This document shows positions 13,725 to 26,623 of a stretch of 64,000 bases of DNA, piece by piece; position 1 is the stretch's first letter; each line of letters opens with the position of its first letter. The DNA comes from Auanema rhodensis (lineage: Eukaryota > Nematoda > Chromadorea > Rhabditida > Rhabditidae), in assembly GCA_964057225.1 (NCBI GenBank), contig OZ059898.1, positions 16,097,267-16,161,266 of the forward strand, in the 5' to 3' direction. Under the pieces are notes generated by a model that did not search any database, was not told the DNA's origin, and worked only from the letters and a program-made list of their open reading frames with translations. Made by a program: the position numbers and the translations under genes.

Positions 13725-15755
13725 ATGCCAGCTAGTTATAATAGTCAACCTATTTCAGGTTTTAATCATTATTTTTATTTAATTATTATAGAAATTCTTT
13801 AGGGTTTACAGGACATCTACCTGGTGCTAAATGGCAAGTAGGCTCTCGTTACGTACCACCAATCCAACAAAAAGTCTTATTGGCATATACTAATTTGGTT
13901 AATTTTAGAATATTTAGACTGAGAAACCTCTAGTAAATCAATCAAATGACAGTCAACTATTAACATCGACCTCTGTAAGCATATCAACTTATAATATTTG
14001 GCCAATTTCTTGTGTTTAGGGTCATATTCATAGTGGAATTCATGAACTTCCAGAACACAGTAATCAACCGGTAAAAATAAAATATTCCTTTTTCTCTTTA
14101 TAAATACAATGTGTGAAGATTGAGAGTATAATACTAAAAGTCAAGAGAACTAAAAGCGTTCATGGTTTCTATGGGTGACCCAAACATATTAGAAGTCATG
14201 CTAACGTTTTATTGATGTTTTCTCCTAAAAACTTTCCTTAATATATTTCATATTTCAGGAAAAATCAAGAATTTCATTTCAAGATGATTTTGTATTGAAT
14301 AAATCAGCAAGTAATATTATTATCTATACAAAAATTATAAAAAATATTATATATATATGTATTTCAGATACAAATGCATTAGTTGGAGATCAATATGGTT
14401 TACCAAATAATATCTTAAGACCTGGTAGTTCACAAATGTCTGTTGGATACACTGCTCAAGGAATTCCTATACGATATCCAACAGATATGCAACTGAATTC
14501 AGAATATTCTCAGATTTATCCACCTCCTGGTTAGAATATACACATCTACATTTTAGAAATATAACTTAAAATAGGAAATGATATGAATAATCATATGAAA
14601 CTTATAAGCCAGCCTGATACAATAACTCAACATCCTCATATATCAAATAATACAAAGAATTTGACAACTCAAATTCCCGTACAACTTAATTATAATTGTA
14701 AGAAAGATAAAATTTAATATAATTTCAGTCCCAATCCTATCAAAACCAAGAAGAATATATGTTGGCACAGAAAGGTAAAGATCATGAAGCACAGCACCGA
14801 AGTCGTAGTCTTCCAAGAAGTATGTGAAAATATATATTTTTTAAACTTAAATTCATACTAAAGTCACAAGTGTACGTTGAACTTTTGGATGAATACTTTG
14901 TTTATTGCTGTTTCCATGACAATAATAGACATTGGTTCTATGTTGTTTCAATTTAAGCTTTAAAAAATAGTTACTGATTGTGAGCATTTTTAAAACTTAA
15001 ATATTTAGTTTTAATATTACGTTATTGTAATTTCAATTAATAATTAAATTAGGAAGAATTGAAAAAGATCCATTCGAAGGAATTGATGGTGGTTGGTGGA
15101 GTAAAGGTGAAGTTCTTCGGAATAAAGTATAACAAACATTTTAAAATATAATTCAAAAATATAATTTTCAGGAAAGAAGAGAAATAGCTAATATGGGACA
15201 AAGAGTAACAGGTGGGCAATACAACATCACACTTCCAAACTCACAAGTATCTAAACCTCAATGGATTGTAAGTAATCCACTATAAGTTTTTTTATTAATT
15301 TTTTTAAAAAATATTTTCCATCTATAAATATTCAAATGTATAATATCTTGAAGGAGCTAAGGAGTATTAACCATGCGATATATTTAGATATGTTATATAT
15401 TATTTTCTATTAAAGTATATTATAGGAAAGAATAGGAGAAGAAAGTGATATACCAGCAGCAGGATACAGTGGGCATATTCAAGGTTTCTTTCGTTATTAT
15501 TATCATAAAAGTAATTTTATAATATTTACAGGACTACGTCAACTAGGCATAGGAAAGTCGTTTAATGCTGCTGCAAAAGAAGCCAAGAAGGAATATGTTG
15601 AACGACGACGAGCAAGAAGTGGTGGTCGAGGTTTGCTTATTATAATAAGATCTTACTGAATATTTTTCTTATATTCAGAACAATTCTATGATAAAACACA
15701 ATCAACTACTGACTTTCAACGTTATAATAACGGATATTCTCGTCCTAAATTTTGA
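13725..15755 (+). CDS. Protein with two GYxGHxxG motifs, UPF0605/FAM166 (CIMIP2)-like
   Basis: About 12 small exons, all phase-consistent, from MPASYNSQPIS to NGYSRPKF with the stop at 15753-15755. Most of the protein is polar and low-complexity (Asn, Gln, Ser, His). Two segments stand out and resemble each other: GFTGHLPGAKWQVGSRY near the N-terminus (exon starting about 13802) and AGYSGHIQGLRQLGIGKSF near the C-terminus (15459-15560), followed by a basic helix (AAKEAKKEYVERRRARSGG). A GHIHSGI segment lies between. Paired GYxGHxPG motifs are the hallmark of UPF0605/FAM166 proteins, which in other animals are microtubule inner proteins of motile cilia. The family call rests only on these motifs. 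A conserved GWWSKGEV segment (about 15094) is unassigned. AATAAA at 16012-16017 is a plausible polyadenylation signal. Confidence 0.6.
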
Positions 15756-16035
15756 TCATTTAGTTGTGATTCATTTGCTAAATCAAATGTTAAAACAAAA
15801 AAGAAAATTTCACACAAATATAACATAAATGTGGTTCTAATGAACTATGCTACCCGGTTAAAATGACTGTGTAACAGTAACATTCTATAAAATGATATAA
15901 ATTATATTCATATTAAAAACTATAATATTTTAAACAAATTATTCCTTCAAATAATAACATCATTTTGTATCTAAATGTTTACTGTTAGGGTCTGTGATTT
16001 TCTTCACTTTTAATAAAGGTTGCTGCTTAACCATG

Positions 16036-16073
<38 letters not shown>

Positions 16074-16421
16074 TTTTTTTAAAGTTTAAACTATATTTTA
16101 ATTAAATAGAACCATGCAATATACGATATATTGTTTTACATTTCATTTTGAGGACTTGAATATATGACACACTTCTTTGATTTGTGTTAATTAAACCTGT
16201 AAAATGAAGAACACCGGTTATATTATTGTACAATCACAAAGATATTTAAACACATACTCGTATATTAGTTTAAAATGCTTTCTGATAACTAAGAACTCCT
16301 AATACCGGGTTAATGTATAAGTATACTTATTGTACAACATTTAGTTTACATTACGCCTTGTAAAAAACGTGCAAATGAATGCAACTTATTTCTATATGTA
16401 TATATAAATATAATTTTTAGA
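15756..16421. other. Intergenic region with (TA)n tract
   Basis: 3' flank of the upstream gene, a (TA) repeat of about 30 nt, then AT-rich DNA ending in a TTTTTAG acceptor one base before the next start codon. No coding evidence was seen. Confidence 0.6.
16040..16070. repeat. (TA)n microsatellite
   Basis: About 15 uninterrupted TA units. Confidence 0.95.
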
Positions 16422-17144
16422 ATGGTTAAGCAGGCGAAAGGTGGCTTACCATATTTACATGTACCGTTAAAATTCAATACAGCATCTACCGATGTTCTTG
16501 AAACTAATTTAGATTTGTTTTTAAATAAGTTAAATGAAGTTATTAGCGAAATTATTGTTGCCCCTTCACCAGCTGTAGGACCTCGCGGGCATGAATTCAA
16601 GGTTGTACTTTCTTACTTTTCTGTTTTATAGTACAATTTGTGTAGAATGATATAGCTTCTGTTGGTTTACAACCTGTAATTGATGAATTACCTAAAGGAA
16701 CGATTGAATTTGCTTTGTTTGACTCTCAAGCTTTCCTACCTACAGGAGTTGGAAATGCAATTTGCTTGCTAATAGTAAAGTTAGTTACTGCTCAATTGAT
16801 TTTTGAGATATTGTACATTGATAAAAAAAATAATATATGTTTAAGCTGTCCTCATTCCAAATGTTATTCTATACCGGGATTAAAAGATATGCTAAGTGCA
16901 CTAGGAGTTACTGCGGAAGCTATTGGTTTCTCCAAACGGGGAGACAAAGTTTCAAAAGTTATACAAGAAAGTGGCGCAGTAGTTATTGGATTTGATACTG
17001 AAAAAGTAACATATTTTACTTGTTTGTTTTTTTTCATACATTTATTTTCAGAATAAGCCAGTAAAAACTGCTCTTGTTTCTCCAATACTTACAAAATCCA
17101 TAGGAAAAGGTAATAAAAAGAAGAAAAATAAGAATAAAAAATAA
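16422..17144 (+). CDS. Unrecognised small protein with lysine-rich C-terminus
   Basis: Three exons (16422-16601, 16646-17005, 17052-17144), 210 codons, phase 0 at both introns. ATG follows TAATTTTTAG with one base between. Residues 1-60 (MVKQAKGGLPYLHVPLKFN...) look like a folded alpha/beta segment. The middle contains a hydrophobic stretch (GVGNAICLLIVKLVTAQLIF) and SCPHSKC. The part from IPGLKDMLSALGVTAEAIGF to VVIGFDTEK again looks folded. The tail, GKGNKKKKNKNKK, could act as a nuclear or nucleolar signal or an RNA-binding tail. I do not recognise the family. The large middle exon might hide a short intron (GTAAAG at 16775), but none keeps the frame. AATAAA lies at 17195-17200. Confidence 0.7.
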
Positions 17145-17602
17145 GCCTTATTGTTTAAAATTGTAATTAATTGTTGAATTTTCTTTGTATATTGAATAAA
17201 AATTATATGAAGTCATCGTTTTAATATTTTGCTTTTTGGTTTAATGATATCTGACGAGTTTGATGTGACAGGTACAACATTCTACGAACTGATAAAATTA
17301 CAAAAGGTTTGCACTGAGATTGGACCACATTCACTCTTTTGCGTTTTCTTTTAAATATTTCTTATGAAACCATGAGTAGATTTCGAACACTGTCACTCGG
17401 CGGGAATAATAATAGTTTTACCTTGTTCATAATACCACATAAAGTTTGATCTTTTTGTGTTTAACAACTTCGATTAACATTCAAGAGTTGGCAGGTAGCC
17501 CAAATTGCTTTGAGCCCGCGAAGATTGATAAGAACAGTGGATAGTTGTTTATAAGAAGAACTTGCTGAGATAACAGAGCAGTTCAGCTCCCTGTCAGGTG
17601 AG

Positions 17603-19485
17603 ATGTTGGTTAGTTGGTCTTGTTTTTTTCGTTTTAATGATATGAATTGTTTTTAGAAGCAAACACTTTTACTTCTTCTGGCACTTGTTGCTATAGCCCA
17701 TGCTCGTCACCGTCATGGTGAATCTGTAGAGTTTGAAAGAGGTGTTCCTCCAGTTAGAACTTCCGTCTTAGGTCTGATTATTATGATTGAATGATTATCA
17801 AGTTTTATTTTCAGACCAATTCCGTGATCGTGTTATTTCTAAGGAAGCCGAAGAACTTGAAGGGCAGGATCTTATTGACTATGTCAACAGAAATCAGAAT
17901 ACCTGGAGAGTAAGTAGAATTTTTGAAGATTCTGATTATTGATCTGTTGATTAAAGGCTAAGAAGAACCGCCGTTTCGCCAAGCTCTCTGACAATGCTAA
18001 ATACGGAATGATGGGAGTTAACCATGTTAGACTTTCCGTCAAGGCTAAGCAATTCTTGTCATCTACTAGAGATCTCGATCTCGCCATCCCAGAAAGTTTC
18101 GACTCTCGTGAGGAGTGGCCTGAGTGTGACTCTATCAAGCAAATTCGTGATCAAAGTAGCTGTGGTATAAATTTTTAATTAAAATTCAGTTTCATATGGG
18201 TGTACGCCATAGGTTCTTGCTGGGCTTTCGGAGCTGTTGAAGCTATGTCCGATCGTATCTGCATCGCCAGTGATGCTGAAATTCAAGTCACTCTATCTGC
18301 TGATGATCTTCTCTCATGCTGCCACTCATGTGGTTTTGGGTATGTTTGGCCAATCGCTTCGCACTATGAGATCTTTGGGGTTCTTATCTGATCCGTAAAT
18401 TTGTTTTCGCTTATCAGTTGAACAGATGACCTTGCTTTGGTAGCTTTTTTGTTATCTATTTTGCTGTGCTCTACAACATGACTTCTCAGTCTCTCTTTTC
18501 ATCCTCTTTCTGTTCTCGGACAGGATTAATTAAATTTTATGATGTGATAGAGCATTAGCAAAACATATTTTTATCACATTCCACTTGCTTATCATTAATA
18601 CTCATCACGCAAATACAAGAGTGCACTTACAAATTTGAAATTTCTGATTACAGATGCAACGGAGGAGACCCATTATCTGCTTGGAAATACTGGGTTAAGG
18701 ACGGAATTGTTACTGGATCCAACTTCACTACTAAGGAAGGATGCAAGCCATATCCATTCCCACCATGTGAGCATCATTCCACTAAGCATCATTTCACTCC
18801 CTGCAAGCACGACCTCTTCCCAACTCCAAAGTGCGAGAAGAAGTGCGTTTCCGACTACACCGATAGAACCTATTCTGAAGACAAATTTTTCGGTTTGTTC
18901 ACATTTGAGGAAGGAAGTAAATCATCATACTCGACATTCAGGACGTAGCGCTTATGGTGTTGCTGACAACGTTGAAGCCATTCAAAAGGAAATCATGACT
19001 CACGGACCTGTTGAAGCTGCCTTCGAAGTCTATGATGACTTCCTTGCATATTCTGAAGGAGTCTATGTTGTGAGTTATAATTTCTCTTTTAACATTCTGC
19101 AGAACGATGATGATAAAAAACAATTTATATTTTAGCACACTGCTGGAAAGCTTGGAGGAGGACATGCTGTTAAGATGATTGGATGGGGAGTTGAGGATGG
19201 AATTCCATATTGGCTTATTGCCAACAGCTGGAACACTGATTTCGGAGAGGATGGTAAGAATTTCAAGTTTTGAATACGATGAGTATCTTATGAATCAAAT
19301 AGGATTCTTCCGTATTCTTCGTGGAGTTGACGAGTGTGGAATTGAATCCGGAATTGTTGGAGGAGTTCCCAAGCTTAACACTATTCCAAACAGAAGGTTA
19401 GCTCAATTCAGATTAAGATTGAAATAGAAATAAGTTCAGACTCGGAAAATCAAAGTTCACCTCTGACGATGATTTCTTCTTCTAA
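17603..19485 (+). CDS. cpr: Cathepsin B-like cysteine protease precursor
   Basis: Secreted or lysosomal papain-family (C1A) protease. Exons: 17603-17608, 17657-17771, 17815-17909, 17957-18164, 18213-18339, 18654-18892, 18942-19069, 19136-19253, 19303-19396, and probably 19440-19485. The two-codon first exon (ATG TTG) follows a CTGTCAG acceptor and joins a hydrophobic run, giving signal peptide [18 protein letters not shown]. The propeptide contains [14 protein letters not shown]. Mature-enzyme motifs are QSSCGSCWAF (catalytic Cys, split by an intron), LLSCC and GCNGG. The cathepsin B occluding loop is [18 protein letters not shown], with the adjacent HisHis needed for exopeptidase activity. 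[12 protein letters not shown] holds the catalytic His and [11 protein letters not shown] the catalytic Asn. About 391 aa, longer than usual, with a C-terminal extension. If the last intron is retained the stop moves to 19425-19427 (386 aa). Confidence 0.93.
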
Positions 19486-19829
19486 ACATTGTTGATTTTT
19501 TACAATCATACAACTTAGTGTCTGTAAAGATTTGCATATAATACAATAAGGAATAAATAATTTGTATAAATCTGTCTTTGTATAAATATATATATATATA
19601 TATATATAGTTAGTATAGTTAAAAGCAGAAATTAGTATGTTCCAGCATAAGATTGTGTATATGTATATCACTGGTCACTCTTATTGTTAATAGAGTATCC
19701 ATGTGAATAGCTAATCCCCTTTTGCTATACCTGATTAGAATCTCTTGCATTTAGTTATTCTTCAATGTTAGTAGTATTTCGAACTAGAAATAACTATAAT
19801 TACCTACTATTCGTATTTTAAAATTCTTC

Positions 19830-19864
<35 letters not shown>

Positions 19865-21314
19865 TGATTTATATGGAAAGTAAATTCTAATTATTAAGTA
19901 TGGAGTTAGTGATGATCGGAATCACTAGATTTATCATATCTTTAGCTACGAGCATATGAATCTACACTTCATACATGTAAGCTCAAGATTTTCGGATGAG
20001 CATATTCTAAATCGTATTCATCCATCTTTTTGAGAATTCTTGATAAATATATGATATATTAATACTTTATAATATAAGCAATTTATACATTTTTTATATT
20101 CAAAAAAGAAAAATACAACCGCTTTATGTGACATCAAATGAGAAATTGAATGTATTCTCTACTTTACGTGACCTATGTTATTCGTTTGTTCAAATACATA
20201 AAGTTGTCATTCGCATGATTTTAATTTTATTTTAATGTAAATTGTTTTTTTTTTTCAACTATCATGTTTAGATTCATTTTCTATTTTTTTTTCAGAAAAT
20301 AAATCTTCTTTATAAATTTATCTATTTTTGGATTTATGTTATATATTGTAGTTTAATATAAAGTTTTTTTTGGTTAAAAAATATAAAAATATATATTTTA
20401 TAATAATATATTATTATGTACTTTCTTTATAAGATAATCAATAAATACTGAATATAGAATATATTTCTTTTATCTTTTAATCTATTCAATAATCTTTTTT
20501 CTATCCTTTTTTCTTTTCTAATTTACTTTCTTTACTCGTTTAATCTTGAATTCTTCTTATCTTATTCAATTTAACCAAAAATGTTCCAACAAAAGTTTCT
20601 TTAAAATTGGTTGAAATCAAAATTATTTTCTTTCTTTTTAAAATTTTATTTCAATTTAGAATACAATATATATATATAATTTCAATATTTAAAAATATAT
20701 TGTAAATAAACACTTTATTAGTTATTTAAGTTATTAAAAATAAAAATTGACCTTTATTCAATTTGTTCAAATAATTGCAAAACCATAAAATCTTCTTCTT
20801 TTTTCCAACCAATATGTGTATTTTTAGTTTAAATAGTTAACGAATATTATCAATTTAATAATCATTTATTCCAGATCAAGATATATCTTTTTACTAATAT
20901 GATCCTTCTTAATCAAACCAAAAAAAAAAACTAAAGAAACTAAATTATAATAAACACAATTTTTTTAAACTTTTTTAGAATTATTATATATGTATGTAAA
21001 TGTAAATGAACAAAGATTTCTTATATACATAATATGTACATATTCCATTAAACTCTTCATTATTCCTAAATTAGCTCAACTAATGCAACTCAGACTGATT
21101 TAACCTTCCTGAATTATCCTTTCTCAATTATTTCTGCTTTAACTTATTCATTATGGGATTGATGCAATGTAATGAGAGAGAGAATAAAGTTTTAAGATTA
21201 TATGGCTTTAATCTATGTATCTTTTCATTTTTCAGTCTTTTCTTTTCTACCTTCTATGTAATTTGTTTTGAACTCTCTGTTTCTTTAAACTCTCTGTTTC
21301 TTTAAACTCTCTTA

Positions 21315-21383
<69 letters not shown>

Positions 21384-22715
21384 ACACACATCAATTTGGT
21401 GACCCCCATGAAGCAGTCTTTCTACATCTGGCAATGCTTCCGCAGTTCGTCTTCTGTTAGAAGCCGACAAACTTCCGTTCAAGACGATTACCAATTGTTT
21501 CAATAGTACTAGCAGTACTACCACTTTACTCATATACTCAGGAATCAGATGACGTATGCTATTCAATTGAACAAACTATATGGAACAACCACCTGCTAAC
21601 CAATATACCCAATTCATGGTCAAGACTGCTATGTAAATTTAGGTTCTTGTCCGATCATACATCTAGCCTATAGAGGATTTTCTCCTAGTTTTCATGTAAA
21701 AATTTATTTGATTCTGTGTTAAGACCATTTAATATATTTTTTCTAGGAATCAATAGGTAACAGTCTTCTTGCTGATTAAATTCCACATATTATGGGATTC
21801 TATAGATATTCATATCGATCTCTAGAAATCCTTCTAAAGTTTTTTGTCGGATTTTAGCATTTTTCTTGCGCTTCTTCTCTCTCTCTTCACTATATATGTA
21901 TATATATTTCCTTTTGTGTTACGTAATACAAGTAGAATCGTATATAAGCTGTTTTGTGTGCATCTATCTGTCATTTATATATTTTCTCATATTTTTATAA
22001 AAGTATTATAATTTTCATTTATTTATCCGATTATCTAGTGCTTCTTCCTATGACCATGCTGAGTATAAATTACAAAATATGGTATCAGTTCATGAGAATA
22101 TCTGGCTTCATGTCGTTATGTCACACTTCATAGGGCGTGGCTTAAATCATCTCTTTTCACTCATTGTCATGACGAAGAGAGATGATGAGCAGTCATTCAA
22201 ACAATCTTTACTACCTTATATTCTAAACTTTTTTATCTTTCTATAACTTTATAAAAGTATTTTTTTAACTATTTATTATTATTTTTAATAATAATGAAAA
22301 TATATTTTATTAAGGTTTTATTAACTGAATATGAAATCTTATATTACCACGATATAGCAACTATGGCTCCCATATGGTCTTAACTAAATAGTCTTATTCA
22401 ATTCTCAACACAACTCACATATTTTTCTCAAATTATCCTTTTGTATTAATAATTATCCTATTTTTATTATATTTCCTTATTCATCTTTTCAATATTCTTT
22501 TCGAATATTTCTAAGAAATGTGAATTTACTCAGCTATATTGAACTCAACTTAGATATAAATGACGGATATTTTATTTAATATTTCAAAATGAAATTATTA
22601 TATTTTAGGTTTATTATGTTTTTTTTATAAAATAAACTTAATTTTTTTTCTTGAAAAGAAGATTTTTTAATTGAGATAACTTTCGTAGAATTGAATTCGT
22701 GCTTTAGATTCTCTT
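19486..22715. other. Long non-coding, repeat-rich intergenic region
   Basis: AT-rich DNA with TA tracts (about 19583-19608 and 19838-19863), a plus-strand AATAAA at 19552-19557 serving the protease gene, a short tandem repeat running into a CT tract (21271-21380), and less AT-rich islands at about 21410-21560 and 22070-22190. No exon-like structure was found. The 3' part should include the promoter of the membrane-protein gene. Confidence 0.55.
21271..21380. repeat. 17-bp tandem repeat followed by (CT)31
   Basis: A 17-bp unit beginning AACTCTCTGTTTCTTTA starts at 21271, 21288 and 21305 (about 2.4 copies). It passes directly into 31 CT units at 21319-21380. Confidence 0.9.
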
Positions 22716-25700
22716 ATGACGTTAGCTTATTCGAAAATGGGCGCAGCTTCATCAGATCATACTGATGAATCCATTATCAGTGATAATTCATCTCAAAACG
22801 GAAAAAGTAAAAACAAAATGGTATATCATACTGATGAATATGACGTGAGTCTAACTTACTATATGTATAACTTATGAATTTATTATATGATTATTTGCTT
22901 CCTTTTAATTTATAAATTTCATCAAAGAATGAGTCATTGTTCCAATGAAGAGATTAATATGAGGGAAGTGAATGAGAAGCCTAAGGAAACCTTGTGAGAA
23001 CTAATGCAATTTCCCTGAATGATTTCGCATCCTTTAGAGTTGAATGAAAGCTCATCATAATCTGTTTTTCAGATTAATAAAACAGAAAATATTTTTTTTT
23101 TCTGTAACATTAGATTAATCTCCTTATTACTTCATATTTTGTGAGCAATCATATTTTTAATAAAATTGAGAATAAAAACAGAAAGAAAGAATAAGAGTTA
23201 TATACAAAAATTATTATAATATGATGACACATGATGTAGCAAATTAGCGCGTCATTCATCACTTTATTGAGAATCTTCGTCAGTTTTCTCAAAATCTAAG
23301 CCAAATGACACCTCATATGTCGGATTAAGATGACAGCATATGACCTCACTGACGACATTCAAATGTAGAATGTGACGATTTGTAGTTCCCAAAAAAATAT
23401 TTAGAAACCTTCTATATTCCATATAGATTTTATATTTATTATTATCTATACATTGTGATATTTACCGACCTTTGGGCTTATTTTTTATTCACGCAATGTA
23501 CACTAATTACAGCTGGAAACATCTGTCAAACGTTGGTGCCGCCAATGTCCTCTCTCTGTGTGTCTCAATAACTAGTCAGGCCTTGTAAGTCTGGCCTTCT
23601 GTTTCTATTCTATGGATCTTGATTTCCATAGATGGTTGGATTCATTTACGCATTCAGCATCCCTATTGGCACCACATTTTCACTTCCATGAACTGACCTA
23701 TTGTGAGATAGAGGGAAAAAAAGTAGAGGAAAAGGGAAGAGTAGAGTGGTAGAGGGGAAAAGGATATAGTTTTTATGTTAATTTAAAGAATACTATTAAG
23801 AATATTAAAAAATATTTTAATAATATTACATGATATGTGAATATTGAAAATAGACAACATGTATGATGGAGGTTGATTAGATCCAAAATTAGCTTGAAAC
23901 GCTAATTTATTGATTCACCTTGTTGTCATCGGTTTCATAATTTCTTCAAAACGAATTAATCGGCTTGAAATTGGTTTCAATTCGATAAAAATGGAAAATT
24001 CAAAATTGATGTAAGAAAGAAAGCCTTGCAACTGAGGCAATGGTCATTAATTTACCAATAAATAGAGAAGCAGAAAATGATGAAAAAAATGAGAGATAGA
24101 GAGAGAGAAAGAACTGAATAGTTAAGTGATAAATACATTGAAGTCTTTCAAACACGTTCTGAATATGTTATATGCTGTTCCAGGATGCTGCAGCAGCTAT
24201 ACCCAAATTCTGCCGAGGAAAAGATAGAAAAGTCTCAACCGGCACCTTGAATCGACTAATCCTTGTTGCTCAGGTTTGTTTCAAGTTTTTTTCATTTTTC
24301 ATTACATAACTGCTGGGAAAGATGTCAGCATGCAATTTTTCTTTGTAGGCTCTAGAATCAGAAGTGGACAGTCGTCGACAAACGGACATTTCCGGAGGCA
24401 AAATCACGCTATCTCTTCGAATGGCAAACTTGGTGAGTAGTTTTCCTGTTTGATAAATGAGTCAAAATTGACTTTGTGCAATGAAATCCAACTTCAATAC
24501 ATGTAAACTTATACTAAAAGGAAAACTTGTATAGTATAAGTAAAATTAACAATTACAATTATGTATATGACTCAATTTTCTATTCAGATTCTACTAATTC
24601 TTATAAATATTCTCATTTTCACGGGCTTTGGAAAATATCAAGAGCCTAGAGACAGTGCGTATAAGGTAAAACTTACTTGTAATAGTAATAGATAAAACTT
24701 TTTTTTTCATATTTTAGGATTTATTATTAACCGCAGATAAATGGACGTTTGATTCAATCTCATCAGATTTTCCGGAAACTTTTGCTTTAATGCAACTGAA
24801 TGGGCAATATCTGGCTGCAGCAATATCTGTTTCATTGCTGATTTCAACGACAGGACTTCAAATATTCCATTTATGTCAATCACCATCATCGAGAATAACT
24901 GTAAGTTTATAATTATATATTATATAAAATAAAGAATACAAAAATGATTGGAAACGTTAATTATATATTTGATTTACTACTAATTAGGGGATCTCAAAAT
25001 ATACTTAATCATATCCAAATCATAATATATTATTAACCTAGAATCTTTTCCAGGTGAGGATATATATGTACATATGTATATAATAATAAACTAACTATAT
25101 ATGTATATATCGTAATGTATATATTAATTTTTTTAATTCTTCTAAAATATAATTAAAAAATAATGCGAAAATGAATGATAACAACAATTAATTTTAACTT
25201 TTTTTTATTTATTCTTCTCAATTTCCTGAAAATATGAATCAATTAAAAGATATAAGCTTAGAATTTGAGAGGTAGAGCCATATCAAATAACTTATTTGAC
25301 ACATGTAATCCAGCATTGTTAATTGAATGAAATCATATGTACACATTCATATTCATATGTGTATAAATACTGATAGAAATTAATCTGAAATATAAAAAAA
25401 AGATTAAACCAAGATAAATAAGATTTGATATTAAACAAAAAAAAAAGATAAAAACAATAAAAATTTAGTTGTCATTCATATACAATAAATATATTAATAT
25501 AATATATATATATATACATACGTATATATGTATAGTATAAGTTAAGAAAGATATACAAATAATAATTGATTTTTTGTTTTTTGTTTTTTGTTTTTTTCTC
25601 TTATATGATATCCGTAAAAAGGTGTGATTTTAGTTTACAATAGCTGAAAGCAGTTTCAGTACCAATATATTATATAAATATTATTTAAAAACTTAATTAT

Positions 25701-26038
25701 AAATATAAATAAATATAATTATAATTTATAGAGTATGTGCTATTCATTTGGTGCAGTTCCATTCTCTTTATTTGTATTTGGATTGGAAATGCATTACAGT
25801 ACTTGTCCATGGGTTGATGAGTATTACATCAAATTTTCTGTTTCTGATATGAGTGCTCAATGTGCTATCAACGGCTGGGCTCTTGCAGGGGTATTTGAAA
25901 TAGAGTAAACGAAATATATTACTTTCATTATTGTTTCAGATTTTCTCACTCCTTTCATGTGGTTTATATGTAAGTGAAGGATTGATCACAGCATTTTTTC
26001 GGCCAGAAATCCGTTCTCGTAAAGAAACAATTCTATAA
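22716..26038 (+). CDS. Four-helix integral membrane protein, family not recognised
   Basis: Seven exons (22716-22844, 24184-24273, 24349-24432, 24588-24665, 24718-24900, 25732-25890, 25940-26038), every junction in phase 0, 273 aa. The first ATG lies 8 nt after a GCTTTAG acceptor. The N-terminal ~95 residues are hydrophilic and Ser/Asp-rich, so probably cytosolic. Four hydrophobic segments follow: NLILLILINILIFTGFG, YLAAAISVSLLISTTGLQIF, CYSFGAVPFSLFVFGLEM, and GWALAGIFSLLSCGLYVSEG. The loop between helices 3 and 4 has two Cys. The tail RPEIRSRKETIL is basic. This is the topology of MARVEL- and tetraspan-type proteins, but I cannot name the family. Intron 1 (22845-24183) and intron 5 (24901-25731) are large. 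Confidence 0.8.
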
Positions 26039-26096
26039 AAAATCTCAACGAATCTCTCTCTGTCTCTTTTTCTCTTGTTTTACCACTAAAGTTTTA

Positions 26097-26103
<7 letters not shown>

Positions 26104-26147
<44 letters not shown>
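26104..26147. repeat. (AT)n microsatellite
   Basis: About 22 AT units, 66 nt past the stop codon of the membrane-protein gene, so within its likely 3' UTR. Confidence 0.9.
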
Positions 26148-26151
<4 letters not shown>

Positions 26152-26559
26152 TTCAAATAACAAATAACGTCTTAAAAATCTTGGTTTAATTTATATTACT
26201 GGTACAAACATATTATGTATATGTACACATATGTATATAATAATTATTGTTATTCTATTATTAACATTTATAGATTTTGTCTAAAATTTTTATTAATTCA
26301 AAGATTTTTTAAAAATAAAAGTTTATTTAAAATATTTTTAAAATGATGATGTTAATGAACTTCAAAGAATTGTATTCATACTATGAAAGCTTAATCCAGT
26401 TTTCATCAAAATAAATGAAATGAGTTGGACAACGTTTATACCTAATCAAATACAGATTCAGCTATATATGTATTTTAGTTTAAAATATCTATTTTTAGGA
26501 AACAATTTCACTAAAATCCATTGTTTTTATTGAAAGTTCACTTAAAAGGTAAAAGAAAA

Positions 26560-26561
<2 letters not shown>

Positions 26562-26621
<60 letters not shown>

Positions 26622-26623
26622 GA
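26562..26623. repeat. (GA)n microsatellite
   Basis: About 30 GA units with one GG interruption near 26611. It is the only long purine tract on the plus strand; the other tracts of this class read CT. Confidence 0.9.
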
